64,000 nt of DNA from DATJHM01 sp035493895 (lineage in GTDB: Bacteria; Chloroflexota; Ktedonobacteria; Ktedonobacterales; Ktedonobacteraceae), in the NCBI GenBank assembly GCA_035493895.1, contig DATJHM010000287.1, positions 1 to 64,000 on the forward strand. The letters are read 5' to 3'. The translations under genes were made by a program, and so were the position numbers. Positions 26,161-34,986 of this stretch are shown one piece after another (position 1 is the stretch's first letter; every line of letters starts with the position of its first letter). The notes under the pieces are model-generated. The model made no database searches, was not told the DNA's origin, and saw only the letters and a list, made by a program, of their open reading frames with translations.

Positions 26161-27381
26161 TTATCCGAATAGTTCGGTCAATGTGGCAGCTTTTGCGCCA
26201 TCTCCATAAAATCCTACGCACCAGATGTGCTTGCTGCGAGGAATATACATAACGCTTGTCAGGAAATGGACGGTTGTGCTGGGGCCGGGATTTGGATTAT
26301 TGACGATCGTCCATCTTGCACCATCCCAATGTTCGATCAAGCTCTGTCCCGGACCGTTCTTACTTGTTCCGCCAACGGCCCAGATGCTATTTGCCGCGGT
26401 TGCCGTCACTGACATGAGCATATTGTCGATATTGTTGCGGTTCGGACTGGCGATAATCGTCCATTTTTTCCCGTTCCATACCTCGATCAGGGTACTCAAA
26501 CGGCTTTGCCCACCTCTGTAATAGCCACCAACGGCCCAGATCAGGTTGCTTCCCGGGGCTCTACTGATCCCTTGCAGAAATGCGCCACTCGCTCCTCGTG
26601 GCAGTGCGGGGCCCGCGACCCTGCTCCAGTGTGTGCCATTCCAGTGTTCGATCAGGACCTGACTCTGAGCGCTATTATTTTGTTTATTCACCATCGCGCC
26701 AACGGCCCAGATATTGTTGGGAGCAACTGCCGTGAGACTGTTGAGGAGATTGCTGAAGTTCGCTGGAGCCGGGGTGGCAACGACACTCCATGCCTTCCCG
26801 TTCCAGTGCAAGATCATGGCTTTCGTGCTACCATCTTTCGCTGAACTGTAGGTCCCGGTAGCCCAGATATTGTGCGGGGCCAGAGCTGTGATACTACTCA
26901 TGGTATTAAGGAATGCTCCTGGATTGGGGCTCGGTACGATACTCCATTGCTTCCCATTCCAATGCTCGATGAGCGTATGGGTGCTGCCAAGAACACTGCT
27001 GATATACTCTCCCACCGCCCAGACATCATTTGGCCCTGCTGCGGCCACACTTGCCAGGTGTCCTGCGTGGGTAATAAAGATATTGGGTGTGGGACTGGCG
27101 ATTACTTGCCATTTTTTTCCATTCCAGTGTTCAATTAATGTTTGATTCCCATGTGCTTTATCTAATGCTGATCCAACCGCCCAGGCATTATTTGGCGCTA
27201 ATACGGTCAGTCCATTCAAGATGTTCGTTACTGAGGCCGGATTAGGGCTGGCAACCACTTTCCAGGTTGCTGCTACGTTGTTTGTCGCATTCACCGGCCC
27301 ACTTTGTATGAGCAGAAATGCTGCTAACGCTGCTACCCCTACACAGAGAGAGAGCAACTGTAATTTTTTCCTTCTAACCAC
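26161..27381 (-). CDS. Secreted seven-repeat beta-propeller protein, function unknown
   Basis: The mature protein consists of seven tandem repeats of about 50-55 residues with the pattern W-[ST]-x-[VI]-x-[SA]-P-x-P ... NxxWAVG ... TLIEHWNGKx. Seven such blades would close a Kelch-like beta-propeller. An N-terminal stretch (VRRKKLQLLSL, then a hydrophobic segment ending near SGPVNA) looks like a signal peptide or membrane anchor, so the protein is probably exported. The GTG at 27381 is chosen because AGAAGGA precedes it at good spacing; an ATG twelve codons upstream lacks a site. No catalytic motif is visible; binding or adhesion is a guess. Confidence 0.75.
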   Translation of the reverse strand: MVRRKKLQLLSLCVGVAALAAFLLIQSGPVNATNNVAATWKVVASPNPASVTNILNGLTVLAPNNAWAVGSALDKAHGNQTLIEHWNGKKWQVIASPTPNIFITHAGHLASVAAAGPNDVWAVGEYISSVLGSTHTLIEHWNGKQWSIVPSPNPGAFLNTMSSITALAPHNIWATGTYSSAKDGSTKAMILHWNGKAWSVVATPAPANFSNLLNSLTAVAPNNIWAVGAMVNKQNNSAQSQVLIEHWNGTHWSRVAGPALPRGASGAFLQGISRAPGSNLIWAVGGYYRGGQSRLSTLIEVWNGKKWTIIASPNRNNIDNMLMSVTATAANSIWAVGGTSKNGPGQSLIEHWDGARWTIVNNPNPGPSTTVHFLTSVMYIPRSKHIWCVGFYGDGAKAATLTELFG

Positions 27382-27683
27382 GTTAATCCTTCTTACCCAC
27401 CAATCTATACATGACAAAAAGATCCATATTTTTATTATAATTGCTGCTACAAATGTAAGAGAATATGATTTTTATTTTATAGGTATTTTTGCTGATATCC
27501 GTCTTTGCAGGCATTTCAGTTGCTTACTCTATCCTCTCGCATCAGCTTCAGGATTTTACGGCTCGCTCTTCTTGCTGATATCCGAGAAGTTACCCGCAGC
27601 CCCCCAGGAATGCATCTACTAACCAGGTATGCCTGGTATACACTTTTGTGGCAGCATTGTCTCACTCAAAAGGAGGTAGCTCG

Positions 27684-28334
27684 ATGACCATTCGCGTGCT
27701 GGTTGTAGATGATCATGGTGTTGTGCGGGAAGGATTGCGTCAGTTTCTTGAGCTTGATCCTGAGCTGCTGGTCGTGGCAGAGGCGGCTGATGGTGCTGAG
27801 GCCGTGCGTATGGCGTGCTTGTTTTCTCCTGACGTGGTGCTGATGGATGTGCTTATGCCTGGCATGGATGGCATTGAGGCGACTCTTACTATTCGTCGCG
27901 ATTGCCCTGATGCGGAGGTGATTATGCTCACCAGCGTGCTTGAACGTACGACGGTAGTACGCGCGGTGAAAGCTGGCGCGATTGGCTATTTGCTGAAAAA
28001 TATTCAGGCGGAAGAGCTCTGTCGGGCCGTGAAAGCCGCAGCTGCTGGCCAGGTGCAACTCTCTTCGCAGGTTTCGGCCTATTTAATGCGTGAAGTGCAG
28101 TTGCCGGAACCTCCGCGCAGTCTTACTGAGCGCGAGGCAGATGTACTTCGTTTACTGGCTCAGGGCCAATCGAATAAGGATATTGCGCGCCATCTGCATG
28201 TGGTTGAAGATACGGTGAAGTCGCATGTGCGCCATATCTTATCAAAACTGGGAGTGCAAAGCCGTACACAGGCCGCTTTGTATGCCATGCGTCTCGGCTG
28301 GATCTCGAATGATCCTGAGCAGGTAGAGCTCTGA
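27684..28334 (+). CDS. NarL/FixJ-family response regulator
   Basis: A two-component response regulator of 216 residues. The receiver domain (about 1-120) has the acidic pair VVDDH, phospho-acceptor Asp55 in VLMDVLMPG, the switch Thr in MLTSV and Lys in YLLKN. A LuxR-type helix-turn-helix follows (about 148-205: LTEREADVLRLLAQGQSNKDIA ... VKSHVRHILSKL in two parts). The start is the ATG behind a strong AAAAGGAGG, not the upstream TTG. No histidine kinase is adjacent, so it is an orphan. Its targets are unknown, but the sigma factor and HTH gene downstream are candidates. Confidence 0.93.
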   Translation: MTIRVLVVDDHGVVREGLRQFLELDPELLVVAEAADGAEAVRMACLFSPDVVLMDVLMPGMDGIEATLTIRRDCPDAEVIMLTSVLERTTVVRAVKAGAIGYLLKNIQAEELCRAVKAAAAGQVQLSSQVSAYLMREVQLPEPPRSLTEREADVLRLLAQGQSNKDIARHLHVVEDTVKSHVRHILSKLGVQSRTQAALYAMRLGWISNDPEQVEL

Positions 28335-28476
28335 CCGGTCGCCTGTTACGCACTTCTTCATGTTACTCTCTTATGCGAGCCAGGAGTGCCTATATCTCTG
28401 TGCATCAGGCTCTTCTCCTCCTTTAGAGTGAGGTCTACTCCTTCGAAAGAGACCTCCTATAATCACGCGGGCGGGT

Positions 28477-28512
28477 GATGTAAAGGTATGCTCCTCAGCA
28501 TATACTTTTTTT
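28477..28512 (+). promoter_or_regulatory. Promoter-like element upstream of the sigma factor gene
   Basis: GATGTAAAG, 15 bases, then TATACTTTTT, with ATGCTCC inside the spacer. The same three blocks with the same 15-base gap occur at 29352-29385 before the small HTH gene. TATACT resembles a -10 box and TGTAAA lies 16 bp upstream. It is 118 bp ahead of the sigma factor start. Confidence 0.55.
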
Positions 28513-28623
28513 AGCAGGACGATGACACCTTTTTCTTTTAGTTCCACTCACTGCACTTCTTTAACAGGGACGTGCCTGAAGAAGTCAAGAGAGGCATGAG
28601 CCGTATTCGGGAGGGTTCCATCC

Positions 28624-29229
28624 ATGCAACAACGGAAAATTGTCCCCACACGTTGTGTTGAAGGTTCGGACCAGATGCTGGTACAGCAGTTTATCTCTGG
28701 CAACCAGTACGCGTTTACGACATTAATGGATCGCTATCGTCCTCTGTTGTATCGCTTCATTTATCGCCATCTGGGGGAGTATGATCAGGTTTGCGACGTG
28801 GTACAACAGGTTTTTTTGCAGTTGTATATTTCTCTTCCGTCTCTTACCAGTGTCGAGATGTTGAAACCCTGGCTGTTTCGTGTCGCGCACAATCGCTGCC
28901 TGGATGAGTTGCGTAAGAAGCGCCGTCGTCGCGTGACACATTTTTCCGAACTGGAATGGCAGAGCGACGATGAAGAGTGGTCCCCATTGATGACGTTGCC
29001 CGATTCTCGTCCTCTTCCGGAAGAGATGGCCGAGTATCACGATCTACAACGCGCATTATTGCAAGCGATTCAGGCTCTGCCGCAGAAGTTTCGCTCGATT
29101 GTGCTTTTACGCTATATGGATCAGTTGAGCTTTGCTGAGATTGGGCAACTGCTTTCGATGCCTGAGTCAACGGTCAAGACCTATTATTATCGTGCCTGCT
29201 CGCGCTTACGCTCAATTCTGGCTCTCTAG
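28624..29229 (+). CDS. ECF-like RNA polymerase sigma factor
   Basis: The 201 residues contain a sigma-70 region 2 (about 20-95: AFTTLMDRYRPLLYRFIYRHL, D-x-VQQVFLQLY, PWLFRVAHNRCLDELRKKRRR) and region 4 (about 140-198: LPQKFRSIVLLRYMDQLSFAEIG, MPESTVKTYYYRACSRLRSIL), with no region 3, as in group IV (ECF) factors. No anti-sigma gene is adjacent; the next gene is a small HTH protein sharing the upstream element, so the two may form one regulatory unit. The ATG at 28624 follows GGGAGGG. Confidence 0.9.
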   Translation: MQQRKIVPTRCVEGSDQMLVQQFISGNQYAFTTLMDRYRPLLYRFIYRHLGEYDQVCDVVQQVFLQLYISLPSLTSVEMLKPWLFRVAHNRCLDELRKKRRRRVTHFSELEWQSDDEEWSPLMTLPDSRPLPEEMAEYHDLQRALLQAIQALPQKFRSIVLLRYMDQLSFAEIGQLLSMPESTVKTYYYRACSRLRSILAL

Positions 29230-29351
29230 CTCTCTCCTGTTTGCCGTCTCTGGCGAGGCTACCAGTTTGCTGCCTGATGTTCTGTTCCTTCCCTCTTTGG
29301 AGTGAGTCCAGCTTTCCTCCAAAGTTGTAGGCCAGGTTTACTCTTCTGCGC

Positions 29352-29385
29352 GATGTAAAGTAGAATGCTCCAATTTATACTTTTT
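29352..29385 (+). promoter_or_regulatory. Second copy of the promoter-like element, upstream of the HTH gene
   Basis: GATGTAAAG and TATACTTTTT are again separated by 15 bases, with ATGCTCC in the spacer but two bases later than in the copy at 28477. It is 56-60 bp before the HTH start. A further similarity, TTTRGAGTGAG, lies some 50 bp upstream of both copies. Confidence 0.55.
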
Positions 29386-29440
29386 CTTATAAGGGGGCGT
29401 TTGCTCTTCCCGTCGATTACGCTGTTTTGTGGAGGTGCTT

Positions 29441-29680
29441 ATGGTGCAGAATAAACTGGCTCGTCAGGAGAACGAACAACAGGTGATGTCTGTCGGCGAT
29501 TTGCTGACGGTTCGTGAGGTCGCTCACCGTCTTCGCGTTGATGACACGACGGTGCGGCGCTGGATTAAGGCCGGAGCTCTCGAAGCGGTTCTTCTTCCTC
29601 ATAGAGGAAAGCGTTGTGGCTATCGTATCAAAAAGGTGACGCTGGATACACTGGTCAATGAGGGTTCTCTCCCTGCCTGA
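29441..29680 (+). CDS. Small excisionase-type helix-turn-helix protein
   Basis: A 79-residue protein. Residues 21-75 form a MerR/excisionase-like winged helix (LLTVREVAHRLRVDDTTVRRW, then IKAGALEAVLLP, GYRIKKVTLDTLV). It probably binds DNA. GGAGG sits five bases ahead of the ATG at 29441, so this start is preferred to the one four codons upstream. No integrase or phage gene is near, so a regulatory role is likelier than excision. It shares an upstream element with the sigma factor gene. Confidence 0.8.
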   Translation: MVQNKLARQENEQQVMSVGDLLTVREVAHRLRVDDTTVRRWIKAGALEAVLLPHRGKRCGYRIKKVTLDTLVNEGSLPA

Positions 29681-29767
29681 ACGAGGTATGTTTATTGCCC
29701 TACCTGAGAGAGAAATTGCTGGGGAAAGAGAAGCCATTCGTCCGCTGCAAGATCGTGAATCAGGGTG

Positions 29768-29791
29768 GCGAGCCAATCTCGGTTGGCTCGC
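29768..29791. repeat. Perfect 9-bp inverted repeat after the HTH gene
   Basis: GCGAGCCAA and TTGGCTCGC enclose a 6-base loop between the HTH gene and the convergent tRNA-Leu. Neither strand has a T-run directly after the stem, so its use as a terminator is uncertain; it may help end transcription from either side. Confidence 0.45.
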
Positions 29792-29842
29792 AGAATGGCA
29801 AAAAAGGATTCTTTACTATAGAGGGCAAAACATTTTATAGAA

Positions 29843-29926
29843 TGCCGAAGGGGGGACTCGAACCCCCATGCCAGTTAAGGCACAACGCCCTGAACGTTGC
29901 GTGTCTACCAATTTCACCACTTCGGC
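29843..29926 (-). tRNA. tRNA-Leu (anticodon CAG), copy 1
   Basis: 84 nt on the minus strand. The acceptor arms GCCGAAG and CTTCGGC pair; the anticodon stem CAACG/CGTTG carries loop TTCAGGG with anticodon CAG (reads CUG). A long variable arm, typical of Leu, and a TTCGAGT T-loop between GGGGG and CCCCC are present. CCA is not encoded. It is identical to the copy at 32451-32534. Confidence 0.97.
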
Positions 29927-30062
29927 TCAAGTGAGTTCTAGCTTAATAGATTTGCTGAGATTTGTCAAGTAGCTATTCAGGCTGTTTTTGCTCTTCTATT
30001 CGCTCCCTCGCTTGATCAGAGATCCTTCTCTGATAACCTCATGATGATGTAGAAAGAACACA

Positions 30063-32180
30063 TTATAGTTGCCACACTTTTACATCGCTAAAAGTGATCT
30101 CAGTGCGGTCGCTTCCCAGACCTCCTGTGGCGAAAACACCCAGCATCCCATGATCTGAAGTAGTGTCCTGGATTGGCCCAAACACAGGTTGGTTATTTAC
30201 AAAAAAAGTGAACTGGTGGTTATGAGCCACGATGGCGAGGGTATTGCTCTGTCCTGGTTGCGTGTGAAATCCCGCAATGCCCTGGGTATTTTGTGGATAG
30301 CCTGCGATTACTTTGGTTGTGGTTTTCCCAGTGTGCGCAACAAAGCTGAATTGTCCATTTTCAAATATTTCGATATTGTAGGAAGTGTTGATGTTCTCGT
30401 CACCTCGAAACGTAATGCCGCCTGCGCTAAATTGCTGTCCCATTTTCACAAAAGTCATTTGTACCTGATAAATAAAATTATGGTAATTAGTGCTACGGGC
30501 GTAGCAGGTTGTTGAGCCTCCTGTGGGGAGGGCTATTCGATAGACGCCAGCAACGAAATTACAGTTTGACCCTTCATCCCAATCCAGTTGATTTATGAGT
30601 AATGGATCATCCAATTGGGGCGGGCTTGTCGGTGGATACACGCTGCTGGGCGTCGGGGTGATGCTATTTGCGATTGTCGGCGCACTCTTTGGCCCAAGGT
30701 TAATAATTGGCGGTTTCCCCTGTTGTCCTACTGTAAGGTAATGGAATAATCCTGCTGACGCGCTTCCTATAATCAGGATGATGAGGAGTAAGCTCACCAG
30801 CATCCAGGTTTTTGCTGAGAAGCCAGGCTTTTTTTCCAGACTTTTACTGCTGGCGATACCTTGTATGTTGACCGCAGCTATCTTTGTGGATGATTTGTCC
30901 TGGTGCATTTGCTCTGCTGGCAAGTGCAGGTGACTATTTTGAGCTGGGAATGTTGTTGGTAGCGTTTGTTGTGGAACGACCTGTAAATATTTGCTCGTAT
31001 ACAGTTGTTCCGGAGTCATTGGTCCTGCATACAAGGATGAGATTGTTGATTTGTTCCTTGTCGTATTCTGTTGGGCGAAAGAGTTCTGTACGGCGTTGAC
31101 GTGTCCTGTGGGCTGTATACGTTGGCTTGCAAATACCTGGCTATGCTGTGCTGCGGCTAAGCGGGCCGTATTTGTAGGCATAGTGTTGGCTTGCATATCA
31201 GGTATACGATGACTCTGCGTCAGCGGCGTTTTGGGGAAAGGGACCGGTCCTGGTGGTGGGTCCAACTTTCTGATACTGCCTGTCAGCCCGTTCTGTGGGA
31301 ACGTTGGATGATCAAGGGGTACGTGTGGTTTTTGCTGTGCCCACATGATGGCTGATGTCTGGCGTGTATCTTTCTGAGACGCCTCCTGCAACGCTTCGGC
31401 AAAATCCATAATTGTGGCAAAACGCTGGAGCGGATTTTTCGCGAGCGCTTTGAAGACGACCCGTTCAACTTCGTACGAGATGTTGGGCGTTTTGTCTCGC
31501 AGTGATGGGGGCGGTGCAAGAACTTGCTGAGTTGCTATTTCTTTCATCGATCCCAGGAAGGGTAATGTGCCGGTGAGCCACTCATACACGACAACGGCCA
31601 GAGAATATTGATCGCTGCCCGGTCGCGCCCTGCCCTGTACCTGTTCTGGTGCCATATAGGTGACAGTACCAGACATGTCTTTCTTCGCGCTGGGAGTGTT
31701 ATATGCGGTTAAAGCGAGCCCGAAGTCAGTGAGCAGGACTTCGTTGTTCGCGCCAATCAGCATATTTTCGGGTTTGACGTCCCGGTGTACCAGCTTATTA
31801 TTGTGGGCATATTGTAAGGCCGTGGCGATTTGTGTGATGTGCGGAAAAAGTGTTGTTGCTGGTAAGGGCATGCCTCTTAAATATCGTTGTCGCAAGGTCC
31901 CACCCGGTGCATAGTCCATCACCAGAAAGGGTACCGCTTCCCGTACGCCAAAGTCCAGTACGCGAATGATATGTGGGTGTATCAGATGAGCAACCATACG
32001 AGCTTCCTGAATAAAAGCCTCTGCGTTGTTTTCTGCCAGACGCATCTGAAGCACTTTTATGGCCGCTCGTGTTCGTAGATGAATATGCTCTCCCAGGTAG
32101 ACTTCCGCAAATCCGCCCTTCCCCAACAAACGTATCAAGCGATAATTACCCAGTTGCTGCCCTACATAATTTTCCATCAT
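30063..32180 (-). CDS. Transmembrane Ser/Thr protein kinase with extracellular sensor-like domain
   Basis: From the ATG at 32180 (705 residues). Kinase domain at about 10-265: Gly loop LLGKGGFAEVYLG, Lys in AAIKVL, catalytic HRDVKPEN, DFGLAL, and APEQVQG. A Pro/Gln/Thr-rich juxtamembrane linker of about 200 residues follows, then one membrane segment (MLVSLLLIILIIGSASAGLF), then a C-terminal domain of about 190 residues (ITFRGDENINTSYN, HNHQFTFFVNNQPVFG, GVFATGG) resembling LamG/DUF1080 concanavalin-like folds. It is a Pkn-type receptor kinase whose outer domain may bind a carbohydrate or peptide. The upstream Met is rejected because AGAGAG precedes the double ATG. The gene stands between two identical tRNA-Leu genes on the same strand. 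Confidence 0.93.
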   Translation of the reverse strand: MMENYVGQQLGNYRLIRLLGKGGFAEVYLGEHIHLRTRAAIKVLQMRLAENNAEAFIQEARMVAHLIHPHIIRVLDFGVREAVPFLVMDYAPGGTLRQRYLRGMPLPATTLFPHITQIATALQYAHNNKLVHRDVKPENMLIGANNEVLLTDFGLALTAYNTPSAKKDMSGTVTYMAPEQVQGRARPGSDQYSLAVVVYEWLTGTLPFLGSMKEIATQQVLAPPPSLRDKTPNISYEVERVVFKALAKNPLQRFATIMDFAEALQEASQKDTRQTSAIMWAQQKPHVPLDHPTFPQNGLTGSIRKLDPPPGPVPFPKTPLTQSHRIPDMQANTMPTNTARLAAAQHSQVFASQRIQPTGHVNAVQNSFAQQNTTRNKSTISSLYAGPMTPEQLYTSKYLQVVPQQTLPTTFPAQNSHLHLPAEQMHQDKSSTKIAAVNIQGIASSKSLEKKPGFSAKTWMLVSLLLIILIIGSASAGLFHYLTVGQQGKPPIINLGPKSAPTIANSITPTPSSVYPPTSPPQLDDPLLINQLDWDEGSNCNFVAGVYRIALPTGGSTTCYARSTNYHNFIYQVQMTFVKMGQQFSAGGITFRGDENINTSYNIEIFENGQFSFVAHTGKTTTKVIAGYPQNTQGIAGFHTQPGQSNTLAIVAHNHQFTFFVNNQPVFGPIQDTTSDHGMLGVFATGGLGSDRTEITFSDVKVWQL

Positions 32181-32392
32181 TACTCTCTTTGTTGCAAGGC
32201 TTAGAAATATGTGCACTTGTCGTTATTATAGCAAGGAAGATGCGACCTTACAATCTAACGTTATCTTTCGTCCTATATGCTAAGGGACATTTGTCTGTTG
32301 GAATACGTAACTGATGCTTTCTTGTATCTGTGGGATGGTTGTTCTTTTTCTGGTTTTCGCTGTTTCGCGAAGTTCTATGAAGTTCTATGCAT

Positions 32393-32433
32393 AAAAAAAC
32401 GTCACAAGCGGCTGCGCATGCGGCTTGTGACGT
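32393..32433 (-). terminator. Intrinsic terminator of the second tRNA-Leu
   Basis: An 11-bp perfect stem (ACGTCACAAGC / GCTTGTGACGT) with a 13-base loop, followed on the minus strand by seven T residues, 18 bp past the 3' end of the tRNA. It is a canonical rho-independent terminator separating the tRNA from the kinase gene. Confidence 0.85.
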
Positions 32434-32450
32434 TCATCCTAAAAAGGGGG

Positions 32451-32534
32451 TGCCGAAGGGGGGACTCGAACCCCCATGCCAGTTAAGGCACAACGCCCTG
32501 AACGTTGCGTGTCTACCAATTTCACCACTTCGGC
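32451..32534 (-). tRNA. tRNA-Leu (anticodon CAG), copy 2
   Basis: Identical over all 84 nt to the tRNA at 29843-29926, in the same orientation; the flanking sequences are unrelated. Cloverleaf, anticodon CAG and long variable arm are as described for copy 1. Confidence 0.97.
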
Positions 32535-32759
32535 TTAGTTGTCTTGCGGACGTGGCTTATAATAACGTATCTTCCCCGTCTTGTCAAGCCTTTCAACGAC
32601 CAGATTTACCTGTGATGCAAATTTATTTGTTTCTAACACATGATATAATGGAGAGCATTCCGAAAATATATTCTCCCTGGCCTCTTTGTGCTTTTTCTGG
32701 TACGAAGGTCCTGGTGCCATCGTGAAATTGCACAAAGAGGATGTGAGTTTGGAGGTATT

Positions 32760-34253
32760 ATGCAAGATCATTCTGCACCTGTACACGCTGCAATAGATAT
32801 TGGTAGCAATACTATTCATCTGGTGATTGCCCATGCTCTGCCTGCTTCTCTCGATATTCTTGTTGATGAGGAGGAGATGGTACGCATCGGGGAAAGCGTG
32901 AATGCTACGGGCTCTATCTCTGCTGAGAAGCGTAAGCTGGCACTCTCTGTTCTGCGTAAGTATATTACGCTGGCACAAAAGCATGCAGCCGTTGAGCCTG
33001 TGCTTGGTGTGGCTACGGAGGCGATTCGTCAGGCCAAAAATAGTCAGGAGTTTCTTGAGGCCATCCGGCGCGAGACGGGTCTTACGGTCCACTTGATTGA
33101 TGGCAATGCTGAGGCTACTCTGACATTCTTTGGGGCAACATATGAGCTGTTAGCATCCTCTACACCTGCGAATGCTCTCGGTGTGCTTGATCTTGGTGGA
33201 GGAAGTATGGAACTGGTGGTGGCCCATCAGCAACAGATTTCCTGGCGCACTTCTGTGCCTCTTGGCTCTGGCTGGTTACATGATCGCTATCTCCTGTCCG
33301 ATCCACCGACCGCTGACGATGTAGCGGTGGCGCGGACGTTTCTGCATACCTACTTTACGGCGATGCCGATCAAGGAGATTCCTGCCGTGCTGATTGCTAC
33401 TGGCGGTAGCGCTAATTCTCTCTGGTACCTCGTCCAGCAGGCTTTCCCTGAAGATGCATCGCCGCCCTGGCATCTCTCGCTTGCTCAGCTCGCACGCTGC
33501 GAGGATCTTCTCCGCTCTCTATCGGCTGAGCAGGTGGCCAGACGCTATCATCAGCCGGTCAAGCGTGCAGAAGTGCTGCTGGCTGGCATGCTGATAATCC
33601 AGACGCTGATGAAGCATCTGAAATTGGAGGAGATTCAGGTAAGCCCTCATGGCATTCGTGAGGGAGCATTGCTGGCCTCTGCTCGCTATGGGGAGAACTG
33701 GCTGGAGCAGGTCACATTGGCCGGTGAACTTGCTGAAGAGGAGAACATGGAGCCTTCTGACGAGAAGCGTTATCCTGAGAAGGAGAAGGGTTTCGCGCAA
33801 GAATCTTTTGCACAATCAGGTCAACGTTTACTTCCCGATCGTGTGCAGAAGATGCTGGATTGGCGCTCCGATGTCTTAAAACATGAGGATGTTGAAGCTG
33901 TCCACAAGATGCGTGTGGCTTCTCGCCGCCTGCGTGCCGTGCTGGATGCGTTTGAAATTATTGGCAAGCCTAAGCTGTTTAAGGAGGTATATCGTCAGAT
34001 AAAAGAAATTGCCGATATGTTGGGCTATGCGCGCGATACTGATGTGATGCTGGAGAATCTTTCGGCTCGTCTGGCCCGGGCGGACGAGACTGAGCAGGCT
34101 GGTTTGCGCTGGCTCATTGGGCGTCTCCAGTCCTATCGTCAGCAACATCAGAAGGCGTTGGAGACATTTCTTACGGATCTGGATGAGCAGCAATTAAAGC
34201 AGGATATCTCGGCATTTCTCTCTGAAGGAGGTGCTTCTCGTGGCAAAAGCTAA
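32760..34253 (+). CDS. Ppx/GppA exopolyphosphatase domain fused to the first half of a CHAD domain
   Basis: The 497-residue protein starts at the ATG behind GGAGG. Residues 8-310 are a Ppx/GppA-type ASKHA phosphatase (AAIDIGSNTIHLVIA; GVATEAIR; GVLDLGGGSMELV; ATGGSANSLW; VSPHGIREG) that cleaves polyphosphate or pppGpp. Residues 355-497 hold the N-terminal half of a CHAD domain (VHKMRVASRRLRAVLDAFE, basic residues that bind polyphosphate). The C-terminal HD domains of a normal Ppx are missing here but a separate HD gene lies downstream, and the second CHAD half is in the next gene, which overlaps by 14 bp. The three genes form one operon. Confidence 0.9.
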   Translation: MQDHSAPVHAAIDIGSNTIHLVIAHALPASLDILVDEEEMVRIGESVNATGSISAEKRKLALSVLRKYITLAQKHAAVEPVLGVATEAIRQAKNSQEFLEAIRRETGLTVHLIDGNAEATLTFFGATYELLASSTPANALGVLDLGGGSMELVVAHQQQISWRTSVPLGSGWLHDRYLLSDPPTADDVAVARTFLHTYFTAMPIKEIPAVLIATGGSANSLWYLVQQAFPEDASPPWHLSLAQLARCEDLLRSLSAEQVARRYHQPVKRAEVLLAGMLIIQTLMKHLKLEEIQVSPHGIREGALLASARYGENWLEQVTLAGELAEEENMEPSDEKRYPEKEKGFAQESFAQSGQRLLPDRVQKMLDWRSDVLKHEDVEAVHKMRVASRRLRAVLDAFEIIGKPKLFKEVYRQIKEIADMLGYARDTDVMLENLSARLARADETEQAGLRWLIGRLQSYRQQHQKALETFLTDLDEQQLKQDISAFLSEGGASRGKS

Positions 34254-34815
34254 ACCCGTCATTGGTCTATCCCCACGGACATCTACGGCTTTAAATGCGC
34301 GTATGATTGCTCGTACGCGTCTGGAGGAGCTCTATAGCTGGGATCAATACGTGACGTTTCCCTATGCCGTTCGTGAGCTGCATAATCTGCGTATAGCGGC
34401 GAAACGTCTGCGCTATACGCTGGAGATTTTTCAGGAGGCGTTATCTCCCGCCTGTCAGTCTATCATTGCCGAGGTTGAGCAGATTCAGGAAGAGTTAGGC
34501 GCATTACATGACAGCGATGTGCTTATTGCTCTCTTACGCCTTTGTCTGGGAAGCCAGGATGCTGGAACTGCCTATACATCTCTCCTCGCACACGTTGAGA
34601 AGCAGAAAGGTCGTACATTGCTCAATCCTGTGCTTCTCGCATTTCTCCTCGCTCCTGATGCAATTCCGTCTGCAAATGAGCGGGCAGGTCTGGAACGGCT
34701 AGTAACGGATTTTCAGACCAGGCGCAAGGAGCAATACGCTGCATTTTATCGGCATTGGAGCCAGCTCAGGGACCGTAACTTCTTTCACGAGGTACTTGCT
34801 ATCCTTGCGGATTAG
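34240..34815 (+). CDS. CHAD domain protein (C-terminal half)
   Basis: A 191-residue protein. Residues 40-185 carry the second repeat of a CHAD domain (LHNLRIAAKRLRYTLEIF, ELGALHDSDVLIALL), the half that normally follows in the same polypeptide as the half ending the previous gene. The GTG at 34240 has GGAGG seven bases upstream and overlaps the previous gene by 14 bp in another frame, so translation is coupled and the two products probably assemble. CHAD domains bind inorganic polyphosphate through conserved basic residues. Confidence 0.88.
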   Translation: MAKAKPVIGLSPRTSTALNARMIARTRLEELYSWDQYVTFPYAVRELHNLRIAAKRLRYTLEIFQEALSPACQSIIAEVEQIQEELGALHDSDVLIALLRLCLGSQDAGTAYTSLLAHVEKQKGRTLLNPVLLAFLLAPDAIPSANERAGLERLVTDFQTRRKEQYAAFYRHWSQLRDRNFFHEVLAILAD

Positions 34816-34986
34816 TGGTACAAATGGGATATAATAGTTTTCTTGTCTGGTGGTTACGATGTGCTGTAGCGTGTTCTCTAAAAAGTTTCTTTTGTTTTTC
34901 TCTACTAAAAGGCTAGCCTTTTTACTATATTGATATCTTTTAATTATACGAGCGCCCGTTTTTCATGACTGTAGGAGGAATCTCGA

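Noticed and set aside
27620..27650. Third copy of the GATGTAAAG/TATACT element before the response regulator
   Set aside because: TATGCC and TATACACTTTT are present but the GATGTAAAG block and the 15-bp spacing are not.
34240..34253. Programmed ribosomal frameshift joining the CHAD halves
   Set aside because: No convincing slippery heptamer with a following structure; a GGAGG and GTG start explain expression of the second gene by coupling.
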